64,000 nt of DNA from Panopea generosa (GCA_029582155.1 CM055902.1:18487248-18551247), one strand, 5' to 3'. Positions 1-12,509 are shown, counted from the first letter of the stretch. Notes: generated from the sequence alone by a model not told the origin. Program-made: numbers and translations.

Positions 1-312
1 CATTGTAACATTTATGTCTCACACCACTATTACATTTCCCACAGGGCTCCATTGTAACATTTATGTCTCACACCACTATTACATTTCCCACAGGGCTCCA
101 TTGTAACATTTATGTCTCACACCACTATCACATTTCCCATAGGGCTCCATTGTAACATTTATGTCTCACACCACTATTACATTTCCCACAGGTCTCCATT
201 GTAACATTTATGTCTCACACCACTATTACATTTCCCACAGGGCTCCATTGTGACATTTATGTCTCACACCACTATTGCATTTCCCATAGGGCTCCATTGT
301 AACATTTATGTC
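1..312. repeat. 49-bp tandem array, left edge
   Basis: About 6.4 copies of a 49-bp unit beginning CATTGTAACATTTATG, with unit starts at 1, 50, 99, 148, 197, 246 and 295. Copies differ by only a few substitutions, so the array is young or well homogenised. It runs off the left edge of the window, so its true length is unknown. The short reading frame across it at 250-453 is a by-product of the repeat. Confidence 0.95.
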
Positions 313-1699
313 CAAAACAGAGTTAAATATTACATTCTGCAGCATGTGTCTGGGCTCAAATTCTTCACTGGTTCAAGATATGCAATTATAAAGGAAAAAA
401 AGTATACCTTGAACATTTTTTTTTATTTTTTTTTAAATTCAATGCTTTTGTGAGACCTATCAATTTCCAGAGTAATAATACGTCAACAATTCGCCCTAGA
501 TGCGGTTCGAACCAACAATTCTGAAATGACACAGAATTGTCCAGAAAGCTGGTATCAACATCAAATTTTCAGTTGTGATTTCTAAAATACTGACCATTTA
601 ACTAATGCTAGCAAAAAACAAAACATTGCAGTACAAAGCCCTGAAAAAAGAAGAAAAGGAGAGCTAAAGTGTAATTTCTACCTCCTTCATCTGGAGTACT
701 CAAGGGAGATAATAGTGGTGTGAGTACTACAAGAAGCATTTTATCGCCATTGTCTAATTCTATTTGAACTCTAACCATGTTTATCTTTAGTAAGAAGAAG
801 TAGATATTGACAAGCTTTGACAAAGCTAAGATTGGCATCATATAGATTATAAGTTGACGTTGGTCACGATATTTATATTACAAATAGTCGACGCAGAAAT
901 TGCAATGTTTAAAAGTATAAATGTCATAGTATATTGAACTACGTAAAGAAATATCGAATCATTATAGAAAATGCACAAATCTGCTTAAATCAATTTAAAG
1001 AATAGAGGCGAAAAATATATATAAACAAAAATCTTTCCTCTCTGATAGAGTCATCAGTCCTTCCGTTTAACGCACAATTAAAGATGAAAGACTATAAAAT
1101 TAAATAACGGAGATGTGCCTAATTTTGAAAGGCAATACTTTTATAAATGCAGAATGACATTTCAATTCAATTCAAATTCTCAGAAGTTTTAACAGTAGCA
1201 TACAAAAGCAGACTTTATATGGATTGAACATTGTTTCAATAGTTTTGCATTTACAATTGCTTTTTATTTATTGGTTCAGTTTTGGTTGCCGGATCGATCA
1301 CTTTTCATTTTCGCTAGCTATTCCGTTTATTTACGATTACTCGTAATCAATGTTTTAGCTTTACTCAAATAACCGAACAATCAGTTAGCAGGGTCGTAAC
1401 CACAGGTTCAGTTATATCTAGGCAAAGTTACGCCCAGCCAAAAGGAAAAAAATAACAGGGAATGAAAGGGATGTTATATGTTTATGGCACAGCTACGGCT
1501 ATTGTAGTCAATTATTTAAGATGGCTATATTTTATGAAAATTTGCGGAACTTTTAAAAAAGGACTTTAAGAATGCAATTAATCTAAATAAGTTTAAACTT
1601 AATATTTATTTTATCTCGATAAGTTATTACAGTATATTCAAATCTTCCTGGGCTGAACCAATAATAATAAGCATATGCGGAAAAGGGACATCACAAATT
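313..1699. other. AT-rich intergenic DNA
   Basis: No gene, RNA or recognisable mobile element seen. Short open frames here have no domain and no coding character. A possible tRNA B-box-like scrap lies near 500-520 but cannot be assigned. Confidence 0.5.
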
Positions 1700-1772
1700 T
1701 TCGAGGGGGAGATTAGAACCCCGACCCTTCGATTTACGGTTCGTTACTCTTCCACTGGACCTTGCGCTCCGC
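1700..1772 (-). repeat. tRNA-like SINE head fragment
   Basis: Read on the minus strand, this stretch has a tRNA-like order: GGTCCAGTGGAAGAG (A-box-like) and then GGGTCGGGGTTCTAATCTCC (B-box-like). The acceptor stems do not pair convincingly, so it is more likely the pol III promoter head of an old SINE than a working tRNA gene. No matching SINE body was recognised beside it. Confidence 0.35.
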
Positions 1773-2838
1773 AAAATATTCTCAGTTGCCCGAGATATAA
1801 CGATTTGCTGGCAATGGTATCCTCTGTATTTTTCATTTAAAATAGAAAAAAATCACCCAAAAATTAATTTACAAAGATTTCATTTTGGTTCATTCTCAAA
1901 TTTGTATTGAGGCAAGTGGCTTCGCCGTAGTTTAGTTACAGACTTGGTAAGCTTTAAAATCATAAAATAAATCAAGTCAGATCGAATGCAATAATAACAG
2001 TTCATGGGCAATAAGTTAATCGGAGTGAGTATGCATTTAAACATGGCAATATTATGAAACTTGTTTGAGCAACTAATTAGAATTAATAAAAAAATCACAT
2101 TCCTAATGTAAGGTGTTGTTAGAAATAGCGCTCAAACCGATTACTTTAAACTCTCTTAGTGTAATATCAATAATGAACACCACCACACCTTCACACACTA
2201 AAATGTATAGTTCTGTTTTACTATGAATAAACACATTAAAAAATTGTCAACTGAATGGTTTAATTTCTTACAGAAAGTCATCCGAAAAGGCATTAGATTT
2301 ATTGTATGAACTTATGATGTCAAAACGAAATATTCTAGACAGTTAAAATCCCGCTACAAAAATGCCTTGTATAATAATTATATGAACTGACAATATGAGC
2401 GTATGGCAAACTTACCCTGCTCAAAATATATTCCATTAAAATGAACTGTAAACAACATCCACAAAAGAACAAACCCAGTAAACCAGCAATTATTCCGTGT
2501 TTTTTTTAAGTACTAACAACCACGTTCATACCCGCGGTACCTTTGTCACATATAAGCAATTACGATGAGTCTATTGCACAGCATGTAAGCATTGCTTGCA
2601 CGAGAATCGTGTGATAAAAAGAGTTATTTAAGTTTTCAATTAAGTTCGAAATCCATTTCTTTAATCACGGTCGCTTTCAATCATTCATGTTAAATATTTG
2701 ATAAATGTTCTAATTATAACACTTCGGACAAAACCAAGGTTCAAAGAAAGATTCAATTGAAAACGATTCACCTAAACTTTTATACAAATGCCTGAACTTA
2801 CCTTACTTTGACATGAACTATCAGCTTTCAAGCCATAA
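1773..2838. other. AT-rich intergenic DNA
   Basis: Nothing supportable seen. The 72-codon minus-strand frame at 1880-2098 is low complexity and has no domain. Confidence 0.5.
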
Positions 2839-2839
2839 A

Positions 2840-3017
2840 CAGTCAAACCTGTATTAAGCAGTCACTCAAGGAAAGGAGCAAAAGATGCCTTTTAAGATAA
2901 GTTGTTGCTTAATACTGGTTAATTTGCACTGAAAGCATAGAAATGGGAAATAACACATGTGGCTGCTTAAGACAAGTGGCTGCTTAATAGAGGTGACCAC
3001 TTACATAGGTTTGACTG
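2840..3017 (+). mobile_element. CAGTCAAACC MITE, copy 1
   Basis: A 178-bp non-coding element with terminal inverted repeats CAGTCAAACCTGT and its complement ending GGTTTGACTG. It is followed by TA at 3018-3019, while the left flank is AA, probably a mutated TA. Inside are the phrases GTGGCTGCTTAAGACAAGTGG and TAATAGAGGTGACCACTT, shared with the three other copies in this window. A TA target site with CAGT ends suits a Tc1/mariner or pogo-like superfamily, but no transposase is present to confirm it. Confidence 0.75.
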
Positions 3018-3226
3018 TACATGAATTTAATTCAATTAAAATTACCGTGTGTTATAAAATGTATGTTACTAGTCATTTCTCTGTCCGTACACGGAGAATA
3101 CATGATGATTACACCATATGCATAAACATGAATTTATATGTCCTTTTAGTTGCTTACAAGAGTCATCTAGACCTAAGTCATCAATGATTTGAGTCTGACA
3201 ATCAGACTCAGACTTACATTTTTGAA

Positions 3227-3441
3227 TTAATTGATTGATTGAATATTTAGCGTCATTTTTATGCCATCGAGGGCTAACAGACGATCAGTAGACCTAACCA
3301 CTGTTTCTTGGATTTAACCACTGCTCAAGCACACCCAATCTCCGCAAGTAACTGATTACTTTCCCACTTGAATCAGTGGTGAGAAACGAATGATAATGAG
3401 ACACAATGTCGTAAATCGATCATCACGGAGACTGTTGCCGG
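3227..3441 (-). mobile_element. SINE family A, headless copy
   Basis: Complement of the body and tail of the SINE whose full copy lies at 28751-29046. It reads from the region just after the tRNA-like head (CGGCAACAGTCTCCGTGATG), through the CAGTTACTTGCGGAG core and the TTAGCCCTCGATGGCATAAA block, to an AATCAATCAATC-type tail. The pol III promoter head is absent. A small perfect hairpin, GAGTCTGA-CAA-TCAGACTC, lies just outside the tail at about 3191-3209. Confidence 0.85.
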
Positions 3442-3551
3442 TACATTTTTGAACAAAAAAATGTAACCACAAATTATGGGAAAGAAATTTAATCCTGTGA
3501 CACTTTCTGTTAATAATCATAAAAACTGCTTGTTTCTAAAAAAATATAGTA

Positions 3552-3744
3552 CAGTCAAACCTGTTTTAAGCAGCCACTTAAGGGAAGGAGTAAAAATTGC
3601 CATTAAGACAGGTTGTTGCTTAATCCAGGTTGTTGCTTAATACAGGTTAATTTGCACTGTAAGCATAGAAATGGGAATAACACTTGTGGCTGCTTTAGAC
3701 AAGTGGATGCTTAATAGAGGTGACCACTTACACAGGTTTGACTG
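3552..3744 (+). mobile_element. CAGTCAAACC MITE, copy 2
   Basis: A 193-bp copy with both ends intact, from CAGTCAAACCTG to ACAGGTTTGACTG, and flanked by TA on each side (TA duplication at 3550-3551 and 3745-3746). It carries a short internal duplication of the phrase GGTTGTTGCTTAAT that copy 1 lacks, which makes it 15 bp longer. Confidence 0.85.
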
Positions 3745-3888
3745 TAATGTACTTGTTTTATAGATGTATTTTGAATCTTAAATTCTTGACATTTTGAGTC
3801 TGGGTCTAAATCTTTAGGTCAAGGTCACAATTTACAGAGACGCCCTTGTTATAATCTACTTGTCTCGTTGCTCACAACAATAGTACTA

Positions 3889-4069
3889 CAGTCAAACCTG
3901 TATAAGAGGTCACCTCTATTAAGCAACCACTTGTCTTATGCAGCCACAATTGTTATTTCCAATTTCTATATTTTCAATGCAAATTAACCTGTTTTAAGCA
4001 AGAACCTGTCTTAAAAGGGGACCACTTTTGCTTTTTCCCTAGAGTGGCTGCTTAAGACAAGTTTGACTG
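3889..4069 (-). mobile_element. CAGTCAAACC MITE, copy 3, inverted
   Basis: The same family in opposite orientation. GAGGTCACCTCTATTAAGC now lies at the left and GTGGCTGCTTAAGAC at the right. The element is bounded by TA at 3887-3888 and 4070-4071. Three copies lie within 1.25 kb, suggesting a local insertion hot spot or duplication followed by inversion. Confidence 0.8.
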
Positions 4070-4071
4070 TA

Positions 4072-7000
4072 TAGTTTTATTACATGTAACCATAGTAGTT
4101 GTCAAATGAGTATTTACAAATGTTGTATAGCTACTATTTACAAGAGAAGATTCGTTACTAGTTACAAAGTCATTTACGTTGACTTACAATACAATTATTT
4201 TATTTTTATTTCACAGTTGTCATCCAGTTCTGAAACAGTCGTTTAAGAACTATTTACGTAGCTGTTTAGTAAAATCTACAACAGTCAAGTCACCATTAAA
4301 ACGTATCTTTTTGACAAGTTAAATTAACACATTTGACTTGTTCAAATTTACAATAGTATAATATTAACTCTTAAAAATAGTTGTTTCAAAAGTCGCCTAC
4401 AAACAATTTATAATATTAGTATTTATAATTACTGACACATTTTGTATAGATTTACAATAGTCATTTATTGCCTATGTGTGTCTTTATATTGGTGGGACTA
4501 GTCACGTGACTTGACTGATTCATTTTATACAGGTTAACTGTATCTGGTTAGTTTTAAGGTGGCGAGAAACCAGCGTCCATCTGCAAGTAACTGGCAAACA
4601 ATCTTTAAAGACTTTTGTTTGACCGAGCAGCTGGGCCAACGACTTCAGCGGTAAGATATAATTGATCGTTAAACGACAACGCCTTAGACTAGCCGGCAAC
4701 GGAGGACCCTTTATTTAAATATTAAATCTTTACAAAAGCAGCAATGGTGTGGTTATTTATGACATTCTGTACATTTCGTTTTTTAAGCATCTGTGCTACA
4801 GTGATATAATTGGTAATTTGGGATTAATGTCTAAAATATAATACCGTCTACTAGACGTGGGATGTGATTCATTTATCATAACCTCTCCTGAACAGACTCA
4901 CTAAAACTGTGATATTGTTTTTCTTGGTTGTTTTTTTTTTCTGTAGTTTGTTCGGATACTTTTTATTATACATACAGTGGGGTTTGTGTTTCCTCAACTC
5001 CTCCTGCAACGTTCAACCTGTAGCTTCCGACTTTGCCACTGATTTATATATGTATCTAGGGAAATTTCAATTCATTTTCGCCCTCTGTGCTAGCTTCTGT
5101 CTCACCTTAAGCAGTTCTCGTGAAGTGTCTATTTACGATGCTTCATATAATGGCAGGACACAATATTTTGGAACAAACAGCGTTTACCAAAGATAAAAAA
5201 ACAATTAAACAAAATGTTATTCGATTTTGTTTTCTTCATCATAAATACGTTTATGCTGCCGCATTCGTAAGGAATTAGTCTGGCGCGGTTGATTTTATTT
5301 ACAATTTTTCGTTTTAACGAGGTTGGGTTCATCCATTAATCTGGTGAACGTTCTCTTGTGGCATTATTTTACTGTTCAGGTTTGTTGACTCATTGTGTCA
5401 TTTCGTATGTTTGAACGTATGAAATGTATTTATTATGAGTGACATATATTTATCACGTCATTTATCCGCCAGTAGTGTAATAATATATTTATCACCTATT
5501 GTATGACCACTTTCCGACTTTCCCGAATGTATAAATGACGTCGATTGTTTATGGTAGAATAGCGTGCATTTTAGACGTTACGTCATACAAAGATAAACGG
5601 AAATAATAAGCCCGATTTTTTTTCTCGTTCCTTATAGATATAACTCTTCAAACCCGACAAAATAATGTTATGTTCGGCAGAACCTCGCATAATATACTTT
5701 CCAAACTAGTAAATTTAGCAATAAATGAGCACTCGTACATGATTAGTAGATGAGTAGATAAAGATGTTTAGACAATCCTCCATTGATAATATGCATTATG
5801 ATTTGGAGACGGGTTTCTTTTAATACTGTCTGTGTCTTTTGTAAAACATGTGAGTTTTATTAAAACCAATATTTTTAAATAATTTATTAAAAGAACACAA
5901 ACTTTTTAAAACATTTTCGGAAGGACGCGATAGAAACCAAACGATCATTTTATATTCATGATACTTTGATACCGAAAGAACAAATACATTTTTATTTTAC
6001 CCTCATCGATTGGAATACGCCATACGCAATACAACCTTTATATATTATATTTACTTTTTGATAATACTTTACTATTTATTGGCTTACTGGATGCAAATTT
6101 CCATTCATGGAAACTTTATTCAGACTGCAGAAGTGTCAGACGTCAAAATGGAGCACATACCAGACGATTTAAAACTAGTATTAACTTCCATTTCCATATC
6201 AAAGAGCCATATTTTGGTATTATATAATATATCAATATTGAAGCTTAATTCAGACACAGGGGAAAGTGGCGTATGTCTTCTGTGAATATATATTCAGTAA
6301 ATTTTGAGGAGTGTTTGATATTAAATTGTATTAAACACGCAATGCTAGATGTCTAAGAATATCGATTAATTCCAAAAATAGGATAATGCAATAAGCATGT
6401 ATGGGCATTTGTATTGACGTGCACATACGTGATGATCTGATATTGACAAAACAGTGCGACGGTACTTGTCATATGTCAATGTGAAGGTACATGAGTCTCT
6501 CTGATGGATGATTTAAAAAGTGTACATTTCTGTATCATTATTCTTTAAATAAGACAAGTAGAACTTCACCATTTCTTCGATTTTTATCATAGCCTTTGAA
6601 ACATAGTGTATGGGAAAAACGTTGGTATTCATCTGAATACAAGTTTCTACTAGTATTAGGTTTATATCTTGTATGCCTTTAATCACATATTCAAATATAT
6701 TTGGATGATATACTTAATATCGATAGAAATTTCACCCAGATTGTAGCAGCTAGAACTAATTATCCAAATGAACTACAGTTGAATTATCATTATCGATAAT
6801 TAATTTTTGAAGCTCGTTTTCTTGATTGATATTTGTCTTCTAATACTGAATTTGTAAGTATCAACATTATAATGAACGTTTCTGACGTTGTTCTCGCTTT
6901 TGTTAATTTCCCTCATTTAATACAATGCACGCGCCCATGTATCATATGTTGTTTATATTTCTAAACTTTGAGTCAATCATATGTAGCTTTTTGTAGATTA

Positions 7001-7160
7001 AAATGTCTAAATAAAGTAAATGTCTGATATTGTTGTTACCATTGTGGCAGAAAGAAAGATCTATGAAGGATTTTTCTTTAATTTAAGTAACGTAATTCTG
7101 GTAGTTTATTATATGACATTTTTTTGTTTAACACAAACTATAACATTTTCAACGACTATG
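4072..7160. other. Gene-free AT-rich interval
   Basis: No gene recognised. A short piece at about 4573-4610 matches the complement of the SINE family C core (GCAAGTAACTGGCAAAC). Open frames at 4909-5196 and 6010-6285 show no domain, biased composition and no splice context, and I do not call them. Confidence 0.45.
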
Positions 7161-9384
7161 TTTATCTTTACCTGATTTTTAGAGTGATGCCGTTAAAATA
7201 ATCGTAATATCAGAGGTCCTTGTCACTTCCACGTTTATATTTACCTGATTATAAGAGTGATACCGTTACAGTCATCGTTATATCAGAGGTCCTTGTCACT
7301 TACACTTTTATCTTTACTTGATTTTTAGAGTGATACCGTTACAATCATCGTAATATCAGAGATCCTTGTCACTTACACTTTTATCTTTACCTGATTTTTA
7401 GAGTGATGCCGTCACAATCATCGTAATATCAGAGGTCCTTGTCACTTCCACCTTCCTATTTTATCTTTACCTGATTTTAAGAGTGATACCGTTACAATCA
7501 TCGTTATATCAGAGGTCCTTGTCACTTCCACTTTTATCTTTACCTGATTTTAAGAGTGATACCGTTACAATCATCGTTATATCAGATGTCCTTGTAACTT
7601 CCACTTTTATCTTTACCTGATTTTAACAGTGAAACCGTTAAAATCATCGTAATATCAGAGGTCCTTGTCACTTAAACTTTTATCTTTACCTGATTTTTAC
7701 AGTGATACCGTTAAATTCATCGTAAATATCAGAAGTCCTTGTCACTTACACATTTATCTTTACCTGATTTTAAGAGTGATACCGTTACAATCATTGTTAT
7801 ATCAGAGGTCCTTGTCACTTCCACTTTTATTTTTACGTGATTTTTAGAGTGATACCGTTACAATCATCGTAACATCAAAGGTCCTTGTCACTTACACTTT
7901 TACTTTTACCTGATTTTTAGAGTGATACCGTTACAATCATCGTTATATCAGAGGTCCTTGTCACTTCCACTTTTATCTTTACCTGATTTTAGAGTGATAC
8001 CTTATAATCATCGTAATATCAGAGGTCCTTGACACTTTCACTTTAATTTTAACCTGATTTTTAGAGTGTTGCCGTTACAATCATCGTTATATCATAATAT
8101 CAGAGGTCCTTGTCTCTTCGACTTTTATTTTTACCTGATTTTTAGAGTGATTCCGTTACAATCATCGCAATATAAGAGCTCCTTCTCACTTACACTTTTA
8201 TCTTTACCTGATTTTTAGAGTGATACCATTACAATCATCGTTATATTAGAGGTACTTGTCACTTCCACTTTTATCTTTACCTGATTTTTAGAGTGATGCC
8301 GTTACAATCATCGTAATATCAGAGCTCCTTGTTACTTCCACTTTTATCTTTACCTGATTTTAAGAATGAAACCGTTACAATCATCGTTATATCAGAGGAC
8401 CATGTCACTTACACTTTTATCTTTACCTGATTTTAAGAGTGATACCGGTACAATCATCGTTATATCAGAGGTCCTTGTCACTTCCACTTTTATCTTTACC
8501 TGATTTTAAGAGTGATACCAATGCAATCATCGTTATATCAGATGTCCTTGTAACTTCAACTTTTATCTTTACCTGATTTTAACAGTGAAACCGTTAAAAT
8601 CCTCGTAATATCGGAGGTCTTTGTCACTTAAACTTTTATCTTTACCTGATTTTAACAGTGATACCGTTAAAATCATCGTAATATCAGAGATCCTTGTCAC
8701 TTAAACTTTTATTTTTACCTGATTTTTAGAGTGATACCGTTACAATCATCGTAATATCAAAGGTCCTTGTCACTTACACTTTTATTTTTACCTGATTTTT
8801 AGAGTGATACCGTTATAATCATCGTAATATCAGAGGTCCTTGTCACTTCCACTTTTATCTTTACCTGATTTTAGAGTGATACCTTATAATCATCGTAATA
8901 TCATAGGTCCTTGTCACTTACACTTTTATTTTAACCTGATTTTTAGAGTGTTGCCATTACAATCATCGTTAAATCATAATATCAGAGGTCCTTGTCTTTT
9001 CCACTTTTATTTTTACCTGATTTTTAGAGTGATTTCGTTACAATCATCGTAATATAAGAGGTCTTTGTCACTTACACTTTTATTTTAACCTGATTTTTAG
9101 AGTGATTCCGTTACAATCATCGTAATATCAGAAGTCCTGGTCACTTACACATTTATTTTAACCTGATTTTTAGAGTGATTCCGCTACAATCATCGTAATA
9201 TCAGAGGTCCTTGTCACTTACACTTTTAGTTTAACCTGATTTTTAGAGTGATGCCATTACAATTATCGTAATATCAGAGGTCCTTGTCACTTACACTTTT
9301 ATTTTAACCTGATTTTTAGAGTGATACCGTTACAGTCATCGTTGTACTATACGTCCGTGTCACTTCCACTTTTATTTTTAACCT
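7161..9384. repeat. 73-bp tandem array, about 30 copies
   Basis: A direct array of a 73-bp unit that includes ACCTGATTTTTAGAGTGATA, CCGTTACAATCATCGTAATA and CAGAGGTCCTTGTCACTTAC. Copies vary at diagnostic sites (GAGTGATACC, GTGTTGCC, AACAGTGAAACC). A block of 12-13 units appears twice, with rare variants recurring in the same order at 7585/8541 and at 7981/8863. The array therefore has larger-scale structure. It carries stops in all frames and is not coding. Confidence 0.95.
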
Positions 9385-9656
9385 TTGCATTTCTATGTTT
9401 CACAGTATACACATGTTGTTGCTGTCACGTTTGTAAAATGATACTCTGTCGGAGGTACTTTTATTAAGTGACACCGTCTTGGTTTACCATGTAACATGGT
9501 TGCTTGTTTGTGGGCGAGAGCGAGAACTTATTCATTCGCAGTAAACAAGTTTTATTTCAACATATTTATTAAAAGGCATTAACCCCTGCCGTCATATTGT
9601 TTAATGCGTTTATTCGATACATTATTTATATATGTGATGGAGGTTCTAATCGTAGT

Positions 9657-10009
9657 CCCCAACTGTCATAATAAGTATAAGATTCCTTAATATGATTATT
9701 AAATCCTATTGTATATGTTTCATGGGATTGTTTCCGTTGTCCTAAGCTGTCATAATGCAACTTCATTAATATGAGTATGCAGTATGTATACATGTTAAGG
9801 AGTTGTTGCTGTTGTCCAGAGCTGTCATAGATGATGTTTTAACTTCCTTAGTATGTTTAAACAATGCATCTGAGAGCGATTGATTACATTGTTTTGTGTA
9901 TATATGTTTATTCCAAGGCAAAGACCCCCAACTGTCATAGAATAAATTTGTAACTTTCTTAATATGACTATGTACTTTAGCTGTATATACGAAGGGGTTA
10001 TTTTGATTG
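9657..10009. repeat. Degenerate tandem repeat, about 75-110 bp
   Basis: The phrase CTGTCATA followed by a CTTCCTTAATATGA-like phrase recurs near 9663, 9748, 9823 and 9932, with TGTATATG-like spacers. The copies are very diverged, so this is an old array. A short minus-strand frame crosses it but is not a gene. Confidence 0.55.
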
Positions 10010-10014
10010 ATTTG

Positions 10015-10236
10015 TTGATTGATTGAATATTTAGTGTCATTTCTATGTCATCGAGGGCTAAAAGACATTCAGTTAACCTAACCACTGATTCCTGGTACCC
10101 TAAAAGGTTAACCAGTACTCAAGCACAACCCGTCTCCACAAGTAACTGATAAGTTTCCCACTTGAATCAGCGGTGATAGACGAATAATAATGAGACAATA
10201 TGTCGTATATCAATCATCACGGAGACTGTTGCCGGG
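10015..10236 (-). mobile_element. SINE family A, headless copy
   Basis: A second minus-strand copy of the SINE body and tail. It starts at the AATCAATC-type tail and stops at GTTGCCGGG, the junction with the tRNA-like head. Its missing end is the same as in the copy at 3227-3441, so both lack the pol III promoter. Confidence 0.85.
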
Positions 10237-10339
10237 TTCAATAAAATGTTAGAACATAACAAAGGTGCTTTTATAGCGTTGTTTTGACTTATTTGATCTC
10301 AAAAGTGACTACCCAATTACTCTTATTTCACATTCAATA

Positions 10340-10740
10340 TCGCATGTGACCACCGCGGGTTACAATGCAATGTACGCATCTTTGTTGCCGTTCTCATTTT
10401 ATGACGGATTCCTAGGAATGTGGTGTGACGCTGACACCATGTAAATCTGTTCTGCCTGTGCTGTAGTGTCAAAATGGTTCCAACATAGGGACGTCTGACA
10501 TGAACCCCGTACGCTCCAAGTTGACAGCGTATTGTGTGTGATGACACAGGTCGTCTGCAAAAGAAACATATCAGCAATTGTTATGTCAGGACCGAATGGT
10601 TAACGTTTCTGGCTGCTAATCAGCGCATATCAGTACTAGGTAGAACCCCATCCTGTCACTGCATACCTTCTGTCCAGGTCATGCACAGTCATGTGTGGAC
10701 AACGGAAATTCCGGACAACCACTACCATCGTCATGCCAGC
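10340..10740 (-). pseudogene. Tc1-like transposase relic
   Basis: The minus-strand frame at 10323-10577 contains ARRPYVG-like text (VHVRRPYVGTILTLQHRQNR) followed by WCQRH. This matches the usual end of the helix-turn-helix half of Tc1/IS630-type transposases, where R-RPYVGPVLT-QHR-NR-W is typical. Upstream on the same strand, stop-broken text (AARNVNHSVLT, then SSHTIRCQLGAYG) fits the preceding part of that domain. Text after about residue 50 no longer resembles the catalytic DDE domain, so the copy is truncated and interrupted by stops. No terminal inverted repeats were found. The family is read from motif memory, without a database search. Confidence 0.7.
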
Positions 10741-10816
10741 GCGCAGTATCCCAATTGCTTCTGAAGGTTGATTGCCACTCAGCCTACACATCTGTTATTG
10801 GTTAACTTGTCTTGTG

Positions 10817-10819
<3 letters not shown>

Positions 10820-10869
<50 letters not shown>

Positions 10870-10871
10870 GT
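10820..10871. repeat. (AG)n microsatellite
   Basis: About 21 AG dinucleotides, nearly pure, with one interruption near the right end. Confidence 0.98.
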
Positions 10872-12018
10872 GTGTTTAAGTTTGAAATATCAAAGAGAGA
10901 TAACTGCGTAAGACACAACATATGTGTACACAGTGAGTGGTCTCCCGTTTGCTTTTGATGAAATTTAGGTGTATTTTAATTTTTACACATAGTTTCACAT
11001 TTTCTGACAGGATTTGGATTAAAACGAAAGGAAAAGGTAATTTAGCTATTCAAGTTCTTTATTCACTACCATGAGACATTTCCATTGTATCAATAGCATC
11101 GCAAACAAACTGGAAAAAAATACGAACGTGTTGGATTATTTCATAACAAGTTTGTTTCTAACGGAATTGCTTCCTGATATTGCTATCTGTAAGAAAAAAG
11201 CAAAAAAGGATATCTACATATTTGGCAGTTAAACAATGTATTTTAATTGAGATATAAAATTTGAAATGTTTAAGTTAAAATAAAAAGAATATAATATTTT
11301 GTTTTGTCGAAAAGTTACCAAGCAAACCAGAACTATTCGAATCAAGACATCTAAAAATAGAAACGTTTAATCACTTTCCTTATTTAATAAATTCTTAGGA
11401 AGGTTTGGGATTCTTACAAAACAGAAGTCAGTAAAGCACGCAAAGCTGATTCCGATAAAAAAATAATAGTTAAAAACCCAGTTGTCTGTCTTGAATTGCT
11501 GTCCAAGATGGCGTCCTGAAAAAATATTTTGGTCACGTGACCATAGTTCAGCGCGTCTGTATTCATGCGTTTTAATTCCTGTGTGCTGATTGATAGCACT
11601 AAATATAAACTTGGAATTTATACGATACACAATTGTTTATACGTATAAATCGTCGCTGTCTGTTATAATAATAATGTTTTCGTTGAAATAGGCGAATCTA
11701 CTATTTATAGTGAGGTCGAACGCTTATCAGGGGGTGGAACTATTTGATTGGTGGTTGTCAGGTTTGCATTAATATTATTAACACAATACACGGTTGTAGA
11801 TTTGCGGTATAGGAAAATAATCATTTTATCTCTGAGAGCGGTTTCTTAAGCACCGCCCCCAAAAAACAATGGCGTGAAAGTTGTGTTTCACGCAATGTAA
11901 TCAAACAAATTGATCCAAATGATTTAAAAGTAAGACTCGCGCTGATTCAATTGGTTTTCATTATGTAAATATTATTCAAAGCAAATAGCAAAATTACACT
12001 GTTACAAGTGTAAATTTA
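10872..12018. other. Gene-free interval
   Basis: No recognisable gene. The 87- and 61-codon minus-strand frames near 11367-11630 overlap each other in different frames and show no domain. Confidence 0.45.
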
Positions 12019-12195
12019 AATTCAAACTTGTGTTAGAAGTCACCTGTATTAAGCGATCACTTGTTTTAAACAGTCACATTTTATTTACCTTTTTATAATA
12101 TTTTGTTTTAATCAACCTGTATTAAACAGTCACCTGCCTTCAGGGGACAGTTTTGCTTTTTTCCTCGAGTACCTGCTTAAGACAGGTTTTACTTT
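12019..12195 (-). mobile_element. CAGTCAAACC MITE, copy 4, degraded
   Basis: An old copy of the 2.8-4.1 kb family, in the same orientation as copy 3. It keeps TTAGAAGTCACCTGTATTAAGC, TTAAACAGTCACCTG, a TTTTGCTTTTTTCC phrase and GCTTAAGACAGGTTTTACT. Both ends are mutated relative to CAGTCAAACC. Confidence 0.6.
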
Positions 12196-12326
12196 CCAAC
12201 TGGGTCAAATAATATGTTTCTAAACCGACGCAAACTGTTAAATATTGACCATCTTCAAAATTGACATTCACGTTCATTATACTTATACTTAACCAATAAA
12301 AATTGATATAATTTATATAAACTAAT

Positions 12327-12509
12327 ATATTTCAGCTCGATTGCGAAGAAAGCTCAAAAGCTTATGTTTACCGCTCTCGAGTTCGCGTCCTGGGTCGTAG
12401 GTAGAGCCAGTCCTGAGTGTTGTTTTTGAGGCATCGGGTCGAGCTGAGGTAGATATGCAACCATTGACGTAAGCGGTCAGCTGTATATCACTATACTACC
12501 GCCACGCTT
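12327..12509 (+). mobile_element. Dispersed repeat B (SINE-like), copy 1
   Basis: The best copy of a family of about 180 bp that begins TTTCAGCTCGATTGCGAAGA and then carries AAGCTCAAAAGCTTATG, CCGCTCTCGAG, GTAGAGCCAGTCCTGAGTGTTG, GCATCGGGTCGAGCTG and GTAAGCGGTCAGC. Related copies are found near 22795, 43236, 47703 and possibly 52245, 59285, 59460 and 62585. No clear poly-A or simple tail and no certain pol III boxes are seen, so SINE is a working label. Confidence 0.55.

Noticed and set aside
6010-6285. 91-codon + strand frame
   Set aside because: No domain, AT-rich chance frame.
9825-10085. 86-codon minus-strand frame, with a similar frame at 58949-59173
   Set aside because: Both are translations of the SINE A tail region, which explains their resemblance.
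10534-10764. 76-codon + strand frame
   Set aside because: It is antisense to the Tc1-like transposase relic, which explains the sequence better.
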